DNA from: Roseateles amylovorans
Lineage (GTDB): Bacteria > Pseudomonadota > Gammaproteobacteria > Burkholderiales > Burkholderiaceae_C
NCBI RefSeq assembly: GCF_025398155.2
Contig: NZ_CP104562.2
Location: forward strand, 3,038,001 to 3,102,000
Direction: 5' to 3'
Length of the DNA stretch: 64,000 nt
The notes beneath the pieces are model-generated. The model had not been told where the DNA came from. It was given only the letters and a program-made list of their open reading frames with translations, and searched no databases. The position numbers and the translations under genes were made by a program. Of the stretch, positions 17,055 through 25,242 are shown in pieces (position 1 is the stretch's first letter; each line of letters starts with the position of its first letter).

Positions 17055-18542
17055 TCATACCACGCCGCGTTGCGCCTCCAGCGCATCGCGAATCTCCAGC
17101 ATCCGCTTCTCCGTCAGTTCGAAGCGCATCAGCGCCACCAGCGCCAGCACCAGCCCGATCACCGGAATGCCCGACAGCAGGATGCGGATCATGAAGATCG
17201 CATGCTCCGACTGAGCCGGCAGCTTGGAATCGAAGCCGGTGAACTGCAGGATCCAACCCGAGGCGCCCACGCCCAGCGCGATGCCCACCTTCGAGATCCA
17301 GGACTGGCAGGCCGAGAACGAGCCCTCGCGGCGCTGGCCGGTCTGCAGTTCGTCGTAGTCCACCACGTCCGCCACGGTGGAGCCGTAGAGCGTCCAGAAG
17401 CCGGCACCGGTGAAGGCCACGAAGCCGCAGGCCAGCAGCTGCAGCGCCGGGCGCGCCGGGTCGTACAGCCACCAGTCGCCGATGAAGGCGCAGATGGCCA
17501 GGATCAGCACCAGCGCCAGTGCCGCCCGCTTGCCATGCCGCTTGGCCACGCTGCCGAAGAACGGAATGCCCAGGAAGCCGAACACCATGCCCGACAGGCC
17601 CATGGCGGTGTTCCACTTGGTGGCCAGGGCCACATCGCCATGGCAGACGTAATAGACCGTGGCGTAGTAGCCCAGTGCCGCCACCATCGCGGTGCCCATG
17701 CCGTAGGCCAGCATCATCAGCAGCACATAGCGGAAGGGCTTGCAGCGCAAGGTGCGCCACAGGGTGTCGGCAAACGGAATGTGGCTCTGGGTGCGCGCCA
17801 CCAGCGAGACGTAATAGCGCTCCCGCACCACGAAGAACATGATGATGGACACCGCCACCATGATCGCGCCCAGGATGGCGCAGTAGGTCTGCGCGCCCAG
17901 CAGGATGTCGGGCTTGCCATCGGCGCCGCGGAAGATCGCCAGCGTGGTGAACTGCGCGGCGAAGAACATCGCCAGCTCCGGGGCCTTCTGGATCGCGTTG
18001 CGGGCCTGCATGACCCGGGTGCGCTCGTGATAGTCCGGCGTCATCTCCGCACCCAGGCTCAGCCAGGGCATGTTGAAGCAGCTCATCACCGGCACATAGA
18101 TGATGGTGGAGACCACCATGAAGATGAAGTACTGCGTGTCGGTCCAGCCCCGGCCGACCGCGAACATCAGCGGCAGCCCGATGCCCGCCAGCACGCCGCC
18201 GACCAGGATGAATGGCCGACGCCGCCCGTAGCGGGTGCGGGTGTTGTCGGAGATCCAGCCAAACAGCGCGTCGGAGCCCGCGTCGACAAAGATCTTGATC
18301 ATCTGCGCCGTCGAGATCAGGCCCGGCGCCACCCCCAGGAAGACGTTGAACACATGGAAGGCCAGCGACGGATAGAGCCAATGGCCCCACATGTCGATCA
18401 GCGAGCCCAGGCCGTAGCCCACCTTCTGCCGCGTCGGCACGCGGTCGCCGGCGCGGGATCCGGACGGCGGGGCCCCTGCGGCTGCGCCGGCAGGCCCCTC
18501 GGCGTCGGCAGGGGAATGGGGAGTCAAAGGTGTGGCGCTCAT
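17055..18542 (-). CDS. GPH-family sugar:cation symporter (MFS)
   Basis: Inner-membrane symporter of the glycoside-pentoside-hexuronide family, which imports di- and oligosaccharides with Na+ or H+. ATG 18542 gives 495 aa; the ribosome-binding site is weak, but the gene starts only 25 nt after the LacI stop. After a proline/alanine-rich N-terminal tail of about 40 residues come 12 hydrophobic segments. The hallmark is DAGSDALFGWISDNTRTRYGRR in the loop after helix 2, with the conserved aspartate of GPH carriers. NAIQKAPELAMFFAAQF and DYDELQTGQRREGSFSA, the cytoplasmic loop before helix 9, also fit. As the last gene of the xyloglucan operon, after a cytoplasmic GH1, it is the likely importer of the debranched oligosaccharide core. 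The exact substrate is inferred. Confidence 0.88.
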   Translation of the reverse strand: MSATPLTPHSPADAEGPAGAAAGAPPSGSRAGDRVPTRQKVGYGLGSLIDMWGHWLYPSLAFHVFNVFLGVAPGLISTAQMIKIFVDAGSDALFGWISDNTRTRYGRRRPFILVGGVLAGIGLPLMFAVGRGWTDTQYFIFMVVSTIIYVPVMSCFNMPWLSLGAEMTPDYHERTRVMQARNAIQKAPELAMFFAAQFTTLAIFRGADGKPDILLGAQTYCAILGAIMVAVSIIMFFVVRERYYVSLVARTQSHIPFADTLWRTLRCKPFRYVLLMMLAYGMGTAMVAALGYYATVYYVCHGDVALATKWNTAMGLSGMVFGFLGIPFFGSVAKRHGKRAALALVLILAICAFIGDWWLYDPARPALQLLACGFVAFTGAGFWTLYGSTVADVVDYDELQTGQRREGSFSACQSWISKVGIALGVGASGWILQFTGFDSKLPAQSEHAIFMIRILLSGIPVIGLVLALVALMRFELTEKRMLEIRDALEAQRGVV

Positions 18543-18567
18543 GGCGTTGGCGGGGTGACCCCGGGTT

Positions 18568-19665
18568 TCATTCGATGCGCAGCGGCTGGGACCGCGGTGC
18601 GCCAAGCGTGGTGCCGACCACGAGTTCGGTCGGCAGCACGAGGTTGGTGACGGTGGGCGGCGCAGCGTCGCCCAGCTTGGCATCCACGCTGTCCACCAGC
18701 AGGCGCGCGGCCCGCTGGCCCAGCTCCCGCAGCGGTTGACGCACGGTGGCCAGCCGCGCCGCGCGGGCCAGCACCGTGTCGTCGAAGCCCACCAGCGACA
18801 CCTGCTGCGGCACGGCGATGCCGCGGGCGGTCAGCACGTCCAGACAGCCCATGGCGATGGCGTCATTGCCGGCGAAGATCGCCTGCGGCATCTCTTCGCC
18901 GCGGTGCGCCTGCAGCCACTGGGTCAGCAGCCGCCGGCCCGATTCGGTGTTGAAGTCGCCGACGACGACATGGTCCGGCGGCGGCTCGATGCCCGCCAGT
19001 TCATGCGCCCGCCGATAACCGTCCACCCGGCGCCGGGCCCCGAGCGAATGCGACGGCCCCGCCAGATGCAGGATGCGCCGATGCCCCAGCGCCAGCAGAT
19101 GGCTGACCATCGCCTGCGCACCGGCCTCTTCATCCGATTCCAGATTGATCACGCCGGGGAAGTCCACGTTGGCATGGATGCTGACGATCGGGGTGTGGTC
19201 CGGCAGGAAGCGCGCATCTTCCGCACCCAGCAGCGGCGCGAGCAGGATCAGCCCGTCGATGCGGCCGTCGCACAGCTGCGGAATGCGCGCCGCGCCCTGG
19301 GCCCAGTCGGGCAGGGCGAACACGGTGGTGTTCTGCCCCAGCTCCGCCGCCGCCTCGATCACACCGTTGAACACTTCCAGGAAGTACTGGTTGAGTTCAT
19401 CGCGGGACAGCGTCGTCGCCAGGCCGAGCGTGTTCATGCGGCGGTGGGTCAGGGCGCGGGCCGTGGCATTGGGCCGGTAGTTCAGGCGCCGCGCCGCCTC
19501 CAGGATGCGATCCCGCGTCTCGTCGGAAATGCGCGCCGAGGTCTTGGCGCCATTGAGCACAGCGGAGGCCGCCATGGCGGACACGCCCGCCTCGCGGCCC
19601 ACGTCCGCCAGCGTCGCGGCATGGCGGGTGGTGCGGGCCTTGGTGCTGGAGGGGGGCGTGCTCAT
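18568..19665 (-). CDS. LacI family transcriptional regulator
   Basis: A 365-aa LacI/GalR repressor. The helix-turn-helix with hinge is at residues 17-66 (TLADVGREAGVSAMAASAVLNG ... ISDETRDRILEAARRLNYRPN), followed by a periplasmic-binding-like sugar domain. The recognition helix reads VSAMAASAVLNG instead of the usual VS..TVSRVLN, so the operator may deviate from the common LacI-family words. Sensor-domain marks are DGLILLAPL, GHRRILHLAGP, FAGNDAIAMGCLDVL, VSLVGFDD and TVRQPLRELGQRAARLL. It sits between the GH1 and GPH genes inside the operon, and probably regulates the whole TonB receptor-to-GPH unit in response to a released oligosaccharide. The start at 19665 is 52 nt after the GH1 stop. 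Confidence 0.93.
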   Translation of the reverse strand: MSTPPSSTKARTTRHAATLADVGREAGVSAMAASAVLNGAKTSARISDETRDRILEAARRLNYRPNATARALTHRRMNTLGLATTLSRDELNQYFLEVFNGVIEAAAELGQNTTVFALPDWAQGAARIPQLCDGRIDGLILLAPLLGAEDARFLPDHTPIVSIHANVDFPGVINLESDEEAGAQAMVSHLLALGHRRILHLAGPSHSLGARRRVDGYRRAHELAGIEPPPDHVVVGDFNTESGRRLLTQWLQAHRGEEMPQAIFAGNDAIAMGCLDVLTARGIAVPQQVSLVGFDDTVLARAARLATVRQPLRELGQRAARLLVDSVDAKLGDAAPPTVTNLVLPTELVVGTTLGAPRSQPLRIE

Positions 19666-19717
19666 GGTGACGGTCTCTGCGGTGGCAGCCGCCGGAGCGG
19701 CTGGGTGGACGGGCGCA

Positions 19718-21112
19718 TCAGAGGATGCGACGCGCCCGCATCACCTCGGCGTAGTAGCGCGCGGAGAGCTTGGGCGTGCGCTGCAGTGTCTCGTAATCGC
19801 AGTGCACGATGCCGAAACGGCGCTGGTAGCCGTCTTCCCACTCGAAGTTGTCGATGAAGGACCAGAGGAAATAGCCGTCGATCGGCACGCCGTCGCCGAT
19901 GGCGCGATGCACCTCGCGCAGATGGCTGCGCAGGAAGTCGCGGCGGTGCAGGTCGTGGACCTCGCCGTTGCGCACCGGCTCGTCGTCATAGCCGCAGCCG
20001 TTTTCGGTGATGTAGATCGAACGATGCCCGTACAGCTCGGTGGCCAGGCGCGGCGCCCAGTAGATCGATTGCGGCACCAGGTGCAGCCAGGGCGGATCGG
20101 CGCGCGGGTAGTTGGCCGGCAGCACCAGCTGCTCGTAGCCGAGTTCGTTGTCGGCGGCGCGCACATAGTGGGCGGTGTAGATGTTCAGGCCGAGGAAGTC
20201 GGTCGGCTGGCTGATCAGCTCGAAGTCGCCCGGCAGCACGGTCGGGGCGTCCGCTCCCGCCCGCTTCAGGTAGCTCGGCGGATAGTGGCCGGCGTGGATC
20301 GCGCCCAGGATGTGGGCATTGCGGTCGCGGAACCAGGCCGTTGCGGCGGCGATGTCGGCCTCGGTCTCGGTGACTGGCACGCAGACATCGCTGTTGTCGG
20401 TCAATCCGACCTGGGCGCCCGGACCGCCGAACTGGCGCACCGCCCGCACCGCATGGCCGTGGCTGACGATCGCATGGTGATAGGTCTGGTTGACCACCGC
20501 CGCCGATTCACGGCGTCCCGGTGCCTTGGTGCCGAAGCCGTAGGCCAGCATGGTGAAGCAGCGGATCTCGTTGAGGGTGATCCAGTGCTTGACCTCGCCG
20601 GCAAAGGCCTTGACCACCACCTCGGCATAACGGGCAAAGGCATCGACCGTCTCGCGGGAGGTCCAGCCGCCGCGCGCTTCCAGCGCCAGCGGCAGGTCCC
20701 AGTGGAACAGGGTGACCCACGGCGTGATGCCGTGCTTCTTCAGGCTGGCGAAGAGGCGGTGATAGAAGGCGATGCCTTCCTCGTTCACCGCACCGGTGCC
20801 GTCCGGAATGATGCGTGGCCAGGCGATCGACAGCCGATAGTCCTTCACCCCCAGCGAGGCCATGAGCGCGAAGTCCTCGTCGAAGCGGTGGTAGTGGTCC
20901 ACCGCCACGTCCAGCGTGTCGCCGCCGTGCACCGCACCGGGCTGGCGGGCGAACCGGTCCCAGTTGGATTCGCCCTTGCCGCCCTCGAAGGCCGCGCCTT
21001 CGATCTGCGGTGCGGAAGCGGACACCCCGAACACGAAGCGGTCAGGGAAGGGCGAGGCGTAGCCGAACGGCGTCGGACGGTCGGCGGGGGGCGTGGGGGT
21101 GGTGGACGTCAA
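19718..21112 (-). CDS. GH1 family beta-glucosidase (cytoplasmic)
   Basis: A retaining glycosidase of family 1, probably a beta-glucosidase, without a signal peptide and therefore cytoplasmic. Catalytic residues are clear: WITLNEI with acid/base E182 and YITENG with nucleophile E370 (numbering from TTG 21112); DYRLSIAWPRIIPDG, VTLFHWDLP, NIYTAHYV and WSFIDNFEWEDGY are further GH1 signatures. The barrel is complete. No ATG starts the frame. TTG 21112 has an AGAGC about 6 nt upstream; TTG 21148 extends the protein by 12 residues but has no site. Either way the length is about 465-477 aa, normal for the family. In this operon it would release glucose from the debranched gluco-oligosaccharide brought in by the GPH symporter. 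Confidence 0.9.
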   Translation of the reverse strand: MTSTTPTPPADRPTPFGYASPFPDRFVFGVSASAPQIEGAAFEGGKGESNWDRFARQPGAVHGGDTLDVAVDHYHRFDEDFALMASLGVKDYRLSIAWPRIIPDGTGAVNEEGIAFYHRLFASLKKHGITPWVTLFHWDLPLALEARGGWTSRETVDAFARYAEVVVKAFAGEVKHWITLNEIRCFTMLAYGFGTKAPGRRESAAVVNQTYHHAIVSHGHAVRAVRQFGGPGAQVGLTDNSDVCVPVTETEADIAAATAWFRDRNAHILGAIHAGHYPPSYLKRAGADAPTVLPGDFELISQPTDFLGLNIYTAHYVRAADNELGYEQLVLPANYPRADPPWLHLVPQSIYWAPRLATELYGHRSIYITENGCGYDDEPVRNGEVHDLHRRDFLRSHLREVHRAIGDGVPIDGYFLWSFIDNFEWEDGYQRRFGIVHCDYETLQRTPKLSARYYAEVMRARRIL

Positions 21113-21176
21113 GGGACTGCTCTTGGTGGAAAGTGAAGGGGAGGGCAAGGGCCAGGGCCAGGGCGCGAGGGCGGCC

Positions 21177-22568
21177 TCAGCGGGACTCGGCCAGCAGCCG
21201 GGTCAGCGTGGGATGCAGCGCCTCGGCCCACTGGCGGTAGCCGCGTTCGCTGAGGTGCAGCCAGTCGGGCATCACGTCGGCCGAGAGCGTGCCGTCGGCA
21301 TTCATCAGGGCGGCGTTGATGTCCAGGAAGTGGACGACCTGCTGATCGGCGAAACCGCGGATCAACTGGTTGATCTGGTGGTTGATGGCGCGCAGGCGGC
21401 TGTCCGGCTTGGGGTCGCGCGGGAAGATCGCCAGCAGCAGGATCTTGGTGGCGGGCTGGCGCATGCGGATCTCGTCGATCAGCCGGCGGATGCCCGCGGC
21501 GGTGGTGCGCGGGTCTTCCTGGCGGTCGCCGGTGTTGTTGGTGCCGATCATCATCACCGCCACCTTGGGGGCGATGCCGTCGATCTCGCCATGCTGCAGC
21601 CGCCACAGCACGTTCTCGGTGTGGTCGCCGCCAAAGCCCAGGTCCAGCGCCTGGTACTTCGCGAAATGCTCGGCCCAGACGGCCTTGCCGGCGTCTTCCC
21701 AGCCGTGGGTGATGGAGTCACCGATGAACACCACCTCCGGGTTCTTGCCGGCCTCGCGCAGCGCACGGATCTCGGCGAGCTTCTGCTCATGGCGCGGCAT
21801 CCACCACTCCAGCGCCCAGGCCTGCAGCAGCGGGGACGGCGTCACCGATTCGGTGCGGTAGTCGGCGCAGACCGCATTGGCCTGGCCGCGACGCAGCACC
21901 CGCACATTCGCGATCGAGAGCTCGCCGCGACCGCTGGTGTCCACCGCGAAGGGCTGGGTCACCCGGCTGAAATCATCGCCCTCCCGATGGAAGCAGGACA
22001 AGGCGAAGGACAGCCGCTGCCAGCCCTTGCCCTCCAGCGCGCGGCCGGGGATCAGGTAGTTGACCTTGCGCTCGCAGCCGTCGCCGCAGGCCAGCTTGAA
22101 GACGAGGCCGGCCTGGCTGAGGTCCTTGACCTGGATGTCGAATTCGATCGTGCCGTGGGCCAGGTACGGGCGCAGGTCCACCGGCGGGCCGCCTTCCAGC
22201 CGGAGGTTGGCCGACCAGGCGTCCTTCCACTGCAGGGTCAGCGCATCGCGGGCGCTGTCCTTGGCACTGCGACGGGCACCGACCTGGCTGGCCTCGACCT
22301 TCGGCTGCGCCGGCTTGGGCACCTCGGCTGTGTCGCCGCTCAGGGTCTGGCTCTGTTCGAAGTCCCCCACCGTCACCCGATAACCGGGCAGCGGCTGACC
22401 CACGAAGAGCCGCAACTCGTCAGCGGCGGCCGTGGACGGGGACACGGCCGTGGCGGCCGCGGCGGCAGCAGCGGCAGCGACAGAGGTGCCATCGGCCGCC
22501 AGGGCCGAGGCGCCCGCGGACAGCAGGGCGGCGGTGGTGACAGTCATGAGGAGGGGTGACAGCGTCAT
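21177..22568 (-). CDS. Secreted SGNH/GDSL esterase with N-terminal ExoP-like domain
   Basis: A two-domain exported protein of 463 aa from ATG 22568 (signal MTLSPLLMTVTTAALLSAGASALAA, then an alanine-rich linker). No start has a clear ribosome-binding site; an upstream frame start lies inside the GH95 gene. Residues about 45-225 (ALTLQWKDAWSANLRLEGG, VDLRPYLAHGTIEFDIQVKDL, NYLIPGRALEGKGWQRLSF) resemble the galactose-binding-like ExoP domain normally found at the end of secreted GH3 exo-glucanases. Residues 250-463 form an SGNH hydrolase: VVFIGDSITHGW with S285, GFGGDHTENVLWRL, MMIGTNNTG, and DWLHLS with D435/H438 as acid and base. This type includes carbohydrate acetylesterases. Placed between GH95 and GH1, it is a candidate xyloglucan O-acetyl esterase. 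That activity is inferred. Confidence 0.8.
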   Translation of the reverse strand: MTLSPLLMTVTTAALLSAGASALAADGTSVAAAAAAAAATAVSPSTAAADELRLFVGQPLPGYRVTVGDFEQSQTLSGDTAEVPKPAQPKVEASQVGARRSAKDSARDALTLQWKDAWSANLRLEGGPPVDLRPYLAHGTIEFDIQVKDLSQAGLVFKLACGDGCERKVNYLIPGRALEGKGWQRLSFALSCFHREGDDFSRVTQPFAVDTSGRGELSIANVRVLRRGQANAVCADYRTESVTPSPLLQAWALEWWMPRHEQKLAEIRALREAGKNPEVVFIGDSITHGWEDAGKAVWAEHFAKYQALDLGFGGDHTENVLWRLQHGEIDGIAPKVAVMMIGTNNTGDRQEDPRTTAAGIRRLIDEIRMRQPATKILLLAIFPRDPKPDSRLRAINHQINQLIRGFADQQVVHFLDINAALMNADGTLSADVMPDWLHLSERGYRQWAEALHPTLTRLLAESR

Positions 22569-22632
22569 GGGTGGGTTGGCGTTGAGATCGTGGGGAGGTC
22601 GGGGCCCGGGCGCATGCAGGCGCGGTGGTCCG

Positions 22633-25242
22633 TCATCGGATCGGTCGAAGTTCGCCATCAAGCTGGCGAACGTCTCCGGGCTGGAGGCTGAGCGTCATGC
22701 GGCGATCGCCCACGCGCAATGTCACTGGGCGGGCCCCGCTGAAACCGTTGCTCGACGCCCGCAGCCGGACCTGGGTGAGGCGGCCGGCCGCCCAGCGCAG
22801 GTCGACCTCGAGACCGCCGCGGGCCCGCAGGCCGGTCGCTTCGCCATCGGGCCAGGCCGAGGGCAGCGCCGGCAGCAGGGCGATGTCGCCGTCGTGGGAC
22901 TGCATCAGCATCTCGACGACCGCGGCGGTATAGCCGAAGTTGCCGTCGATCTGGAACGGCGGATGCGCATCCAGCAAGTTGGCATAGGTGCCGCCGGCGT
23001 TGTTGTGCTCGGTGCCGGTGTCGCGCTGTTCGGCCGCGCGGGCACCGGGCGTGGCGAGCAGGCCGCGCAGCATGCGGTAGGCACGGTCACCGTCGCCCAG
23101 GCGCGCCCAGAAGGCCATCTTCCAGGCCATGGACCAGCCGGTGCCGGCGTCGCCGCGGGCTTCCAGGGTGCGGCGCGCGGCGGCGGCCCATTCAGGCGTG
23201 CGAGCAGGCGAGATCTGGCGGCCCGGGAACAGGGCGAACAGATGCGACACATGGCGATGGGTGTCGCCGGGGGTGTCCAGCACCGGATCGCGTTTCTCCT
23301 CCCGCCATTCGAGCAACTGGCCCCAGCGGCCGACCTTCGGTCCTGCCAGCCGGTCCCGCAGCGATGCCACCCGACGGCGCCAGGCGGGCTCGGTGCCGAG
23401 CGCATCCGCAGCGGCCACCGCGTTGTTGAACAGGTCCCACAGGATCTGCTGGTCGTAGCTGACGCCATCCTCCACCGGGCCATGCTCGGGCGACCAGCCC
23501 ATCGGCGCGACCAAGGTGCCGTCCGGCAAGGTCTTGAGCTGGCCTTCCCAGAAGCTCACCACCTCCTTCATCAGCGGCAGCGCCACCTCGCGCAAATAGC
23601 GCTTGTCGCCGCCGAAGGCATAGTGTTCCCAGAAGTGCTGGGCATACCAGGCATTGCCGGTCTTGTTCCACAGGTAGCCCATGGCGCCGAACGGATTGGA
23701 CTCGGTGCGCACCGTCCATCCGCGCACCGGCCGGCCCTGCGCATCCAGGAAGCGCTCTTCGGGCGGACGGGCATTGCCGGCATGGGCATCGATCGGGATC
23801 GGCTCGCTGGAGGCTGACGACGCCGCCGGCCCCGCTGCCTTGTCCTGTGCCTGTGCCTGGGCCTGCGCCTGCGCCTGCGCTTTCACCGATTGAGCGGCGA
23901 CCTCGGCCACCGCCCGGCGATAGACCGGCACCTGGCTTTGCACGAAGCGCAGGAACGGCTGCGCCATCTCCGCCAGGTTGGCCGTTTCCGCCGGCCAGTA
24001 GTTCATCTGGACATTGATGTTGGTGTGATAGTCCGAATTCCACGGCGGCGTCAGGCTGTCGTTCCACAGGCCCTGCAGATTGGCGGGCAGGGCATCGCGG
24101 GAACTGGCGATCAGCAAGTAGCGGCCGAACTGCGCCTGCAGGGCCTCCAGCTCGGGATCCCGGCCGTCGCGGGTGTAGCGCTGCAGCCGCTCGTCGGTGG
24201 GCAGGGCGCGCCGCGCGGCGTCGCTGCGACCCAGGCGCAGCGAGAGCCGATCGAAATAGCGGCGGTGGTCGGCCACATGCCGTGCCCGCAACTCCGGCCA
24301 CGGCAATGCGGCAGCAGCATCCACCTGCGCCGTGACCCGCGCGAGCGGATGCTCGCCCTGGAAGCCGCGGGCCGCATCCGGCACATAGCTGGTGCCCGCG
24401 CCCAGCACGATGGTGAGCGCATCGCAGCCGGTGAACACCAGGCGGTCGCCGTCGACCCGCACCGAGCCGCCCTCCGCCACGACCTGCGCCTGGGCCGCAT
24501 AGCTCAGGCGGTTGGTGCTGGGCGTCTGGTCGTTGGGCTGGCCATCGGTGCGTGGCACCACATAGCCGGCGAGCGAGCCGGTGGCATACAGCCGCTGGCC
24601 GGCGGCCACGAGGTGCGCACCATGCCGATCCCGCAGCGCCAGGCTGCCGCTGTACTGCCCGGGCCGGTCGGCGCTCAGGCGCAGCACGATCACCTGCGAC
24701 GGATGGCTGGCCAGCACTTCGCGCCGGAACCGCACATCGCCCCGGCGGTAGTCGACCCGATGGATGGCGTCGCCGATGTCCAGGCTGCGTTGGTAGTCGT
24801 CGGTGTGGACGTCGTGGCTGGGCAGGCTCAGCATCAGATCACCGAAGGGCTGGTAGGCGCCCATGACACGGCTGTCGCCGGTCCACAGCGAGTTCTCGTT
24901 GAACTGCACCCGGTCCTGCGCGAGCCCGCCGAACAGCATCGCGCCCAGGCGCCCGTTGCCGATCGGCAAGGCCTGACGCTCCCAGCCCTGCGGCGTGTCG
25001 GGCGCGGGGGCGGTGTAGTGCAGGCGCAGGTCCGAGGCCGTCGCCGCCGCGGGGGCCACCATCAAGGCCAGCGGCGCCAGTGGCAGCAGCCACAGGGTGA
25101 CCGCCAGCAGCGCCGACGCGGTGGCGGCCCGTGCGCGTGCCAGGCGCGGCGTCGGCGATGCCGGGCGGCGATGGGCGACGTCGGAGGAACGATGGGACGT
25201 GGTCATCGGGTTGTGACGGGGGGAGACGGTCGGAAGCCTCAT
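22633..25242 (-). CDS. GH95 family alpha-L-fucosidase
   Basis: An inverting glycosidase of family 95, typically an alpha-1,2-L-fucosidase acting on the terminal fucose of xyloglucan side chains. ATG 25242 overlaps the GH74 stop (ATGA), so the genes are coupled; the protein is 869 aa. A signal anchor (ALLAVTLWLLPLAPLALMV) lies after a basic N-region. Family blocks include ALPIGNGRLGAMLFGG and QFNENSLWTGD near the start of the mature protein. The HTNINVQMNYWPAE segment (about residue 411) has the paired asparagines, WSPEHG has the acid E586, and FQIDGNFG has D766, all matching the published Bifidobacterium AfcA arrangement. A (QA)-type insert interrupts the catalytic domain at about residues 454-467. 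Some GH95 members are galactosidases, so the fucose call rests on operon context. Confidence 0.9.
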   Translation of the reverse strand: MRLPTVSPRHNPMTTSHRSSDVAHRRPASPTPRLARARAATASALLAVTLWLLPLAPLALMVAPAAATASDLRLHYTAPAPDTPQGWERQALPIGNGRLGAMLFGGLAQDRVQFNENSLWTGDSRVMGAYQPFGDLMLSLPSHDVHTDDYQRSLDIGDAIHRVDYRRGDVRFRREVLASHPSQVIVLRLSADRPGQYSGSLALRDRHGAHLVAAGQRLYATGSLAGYVVPRTDGQPNDQTPSTNRLSYAAQAQVVAEGGSVRVDGDRLVFTGCDALTIVLGAGTSYVPDAARGFQGEHPLARVTAQVDAAAALPWPELRARHVADHRRYFDRLSLRLGRSDAARRALPTDERLQRYTRDGRDPELEALQAQFGRYLLIASSRDALPANLQGLWNDSLTPPWNSDYHTNINVQMNYWPAETANLAEMAQPFLRFVQSQVPVYRRAVAEVAAQSVKAQAQAQAQAQAQDKAAGPAASSASSEPIPIDAHAGNARPPEERFLDAQGRPVRGWTVRTESNPFGAMGYLWNKTGNAWYAQHFWEHYAFGGDKRYLREVALPLMKEVVSFWEGQLKTLPDGTLVAPMGWSPEHGPVEDGVSYDQQILWDLFNNAVAAADALGTEPAWRRRVASLRDRLAGPKVGRWGQLLEWREEKRDPVLDTPGDTHRHVSHLFALFPGRQISPARTPEWAAAARRTLEARGDAGTGWSMAWKMAFWARLGDGDRAYRMLRGLLATPGARAAEQRDTGTEHNNAGGTYANLLDAHPPFQIDGNFGYTAAVVEMLMQSHDGDIALLPALPSAWPDGEATGLRARGGLEVDLRWAAGRLTQVRLRASSNGFSGARPVTLRVGDRRMTLSLQPGDVRQLDGELRPIR
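23841..23881 (-). repeat. In-frame hexanucleotide repeat coding Gln-Ala
   Basis: A run of about seven 6-bp units (GCGCAG/GCCCAG/GCACAG on the minus strand) encodes alternating alanine and glutamine inside the GH95 protein, followed by an Ala/Ser-rich spacer. Repeat-number changes would keep the reading frame. Confidence 0.8.

Noticed and set aside
16827..18650. Plus-strand open frame opposite the GPH symporter
   Set aside because: Antisense shadow with His/Gln/Gly-rich composition and no start signal.
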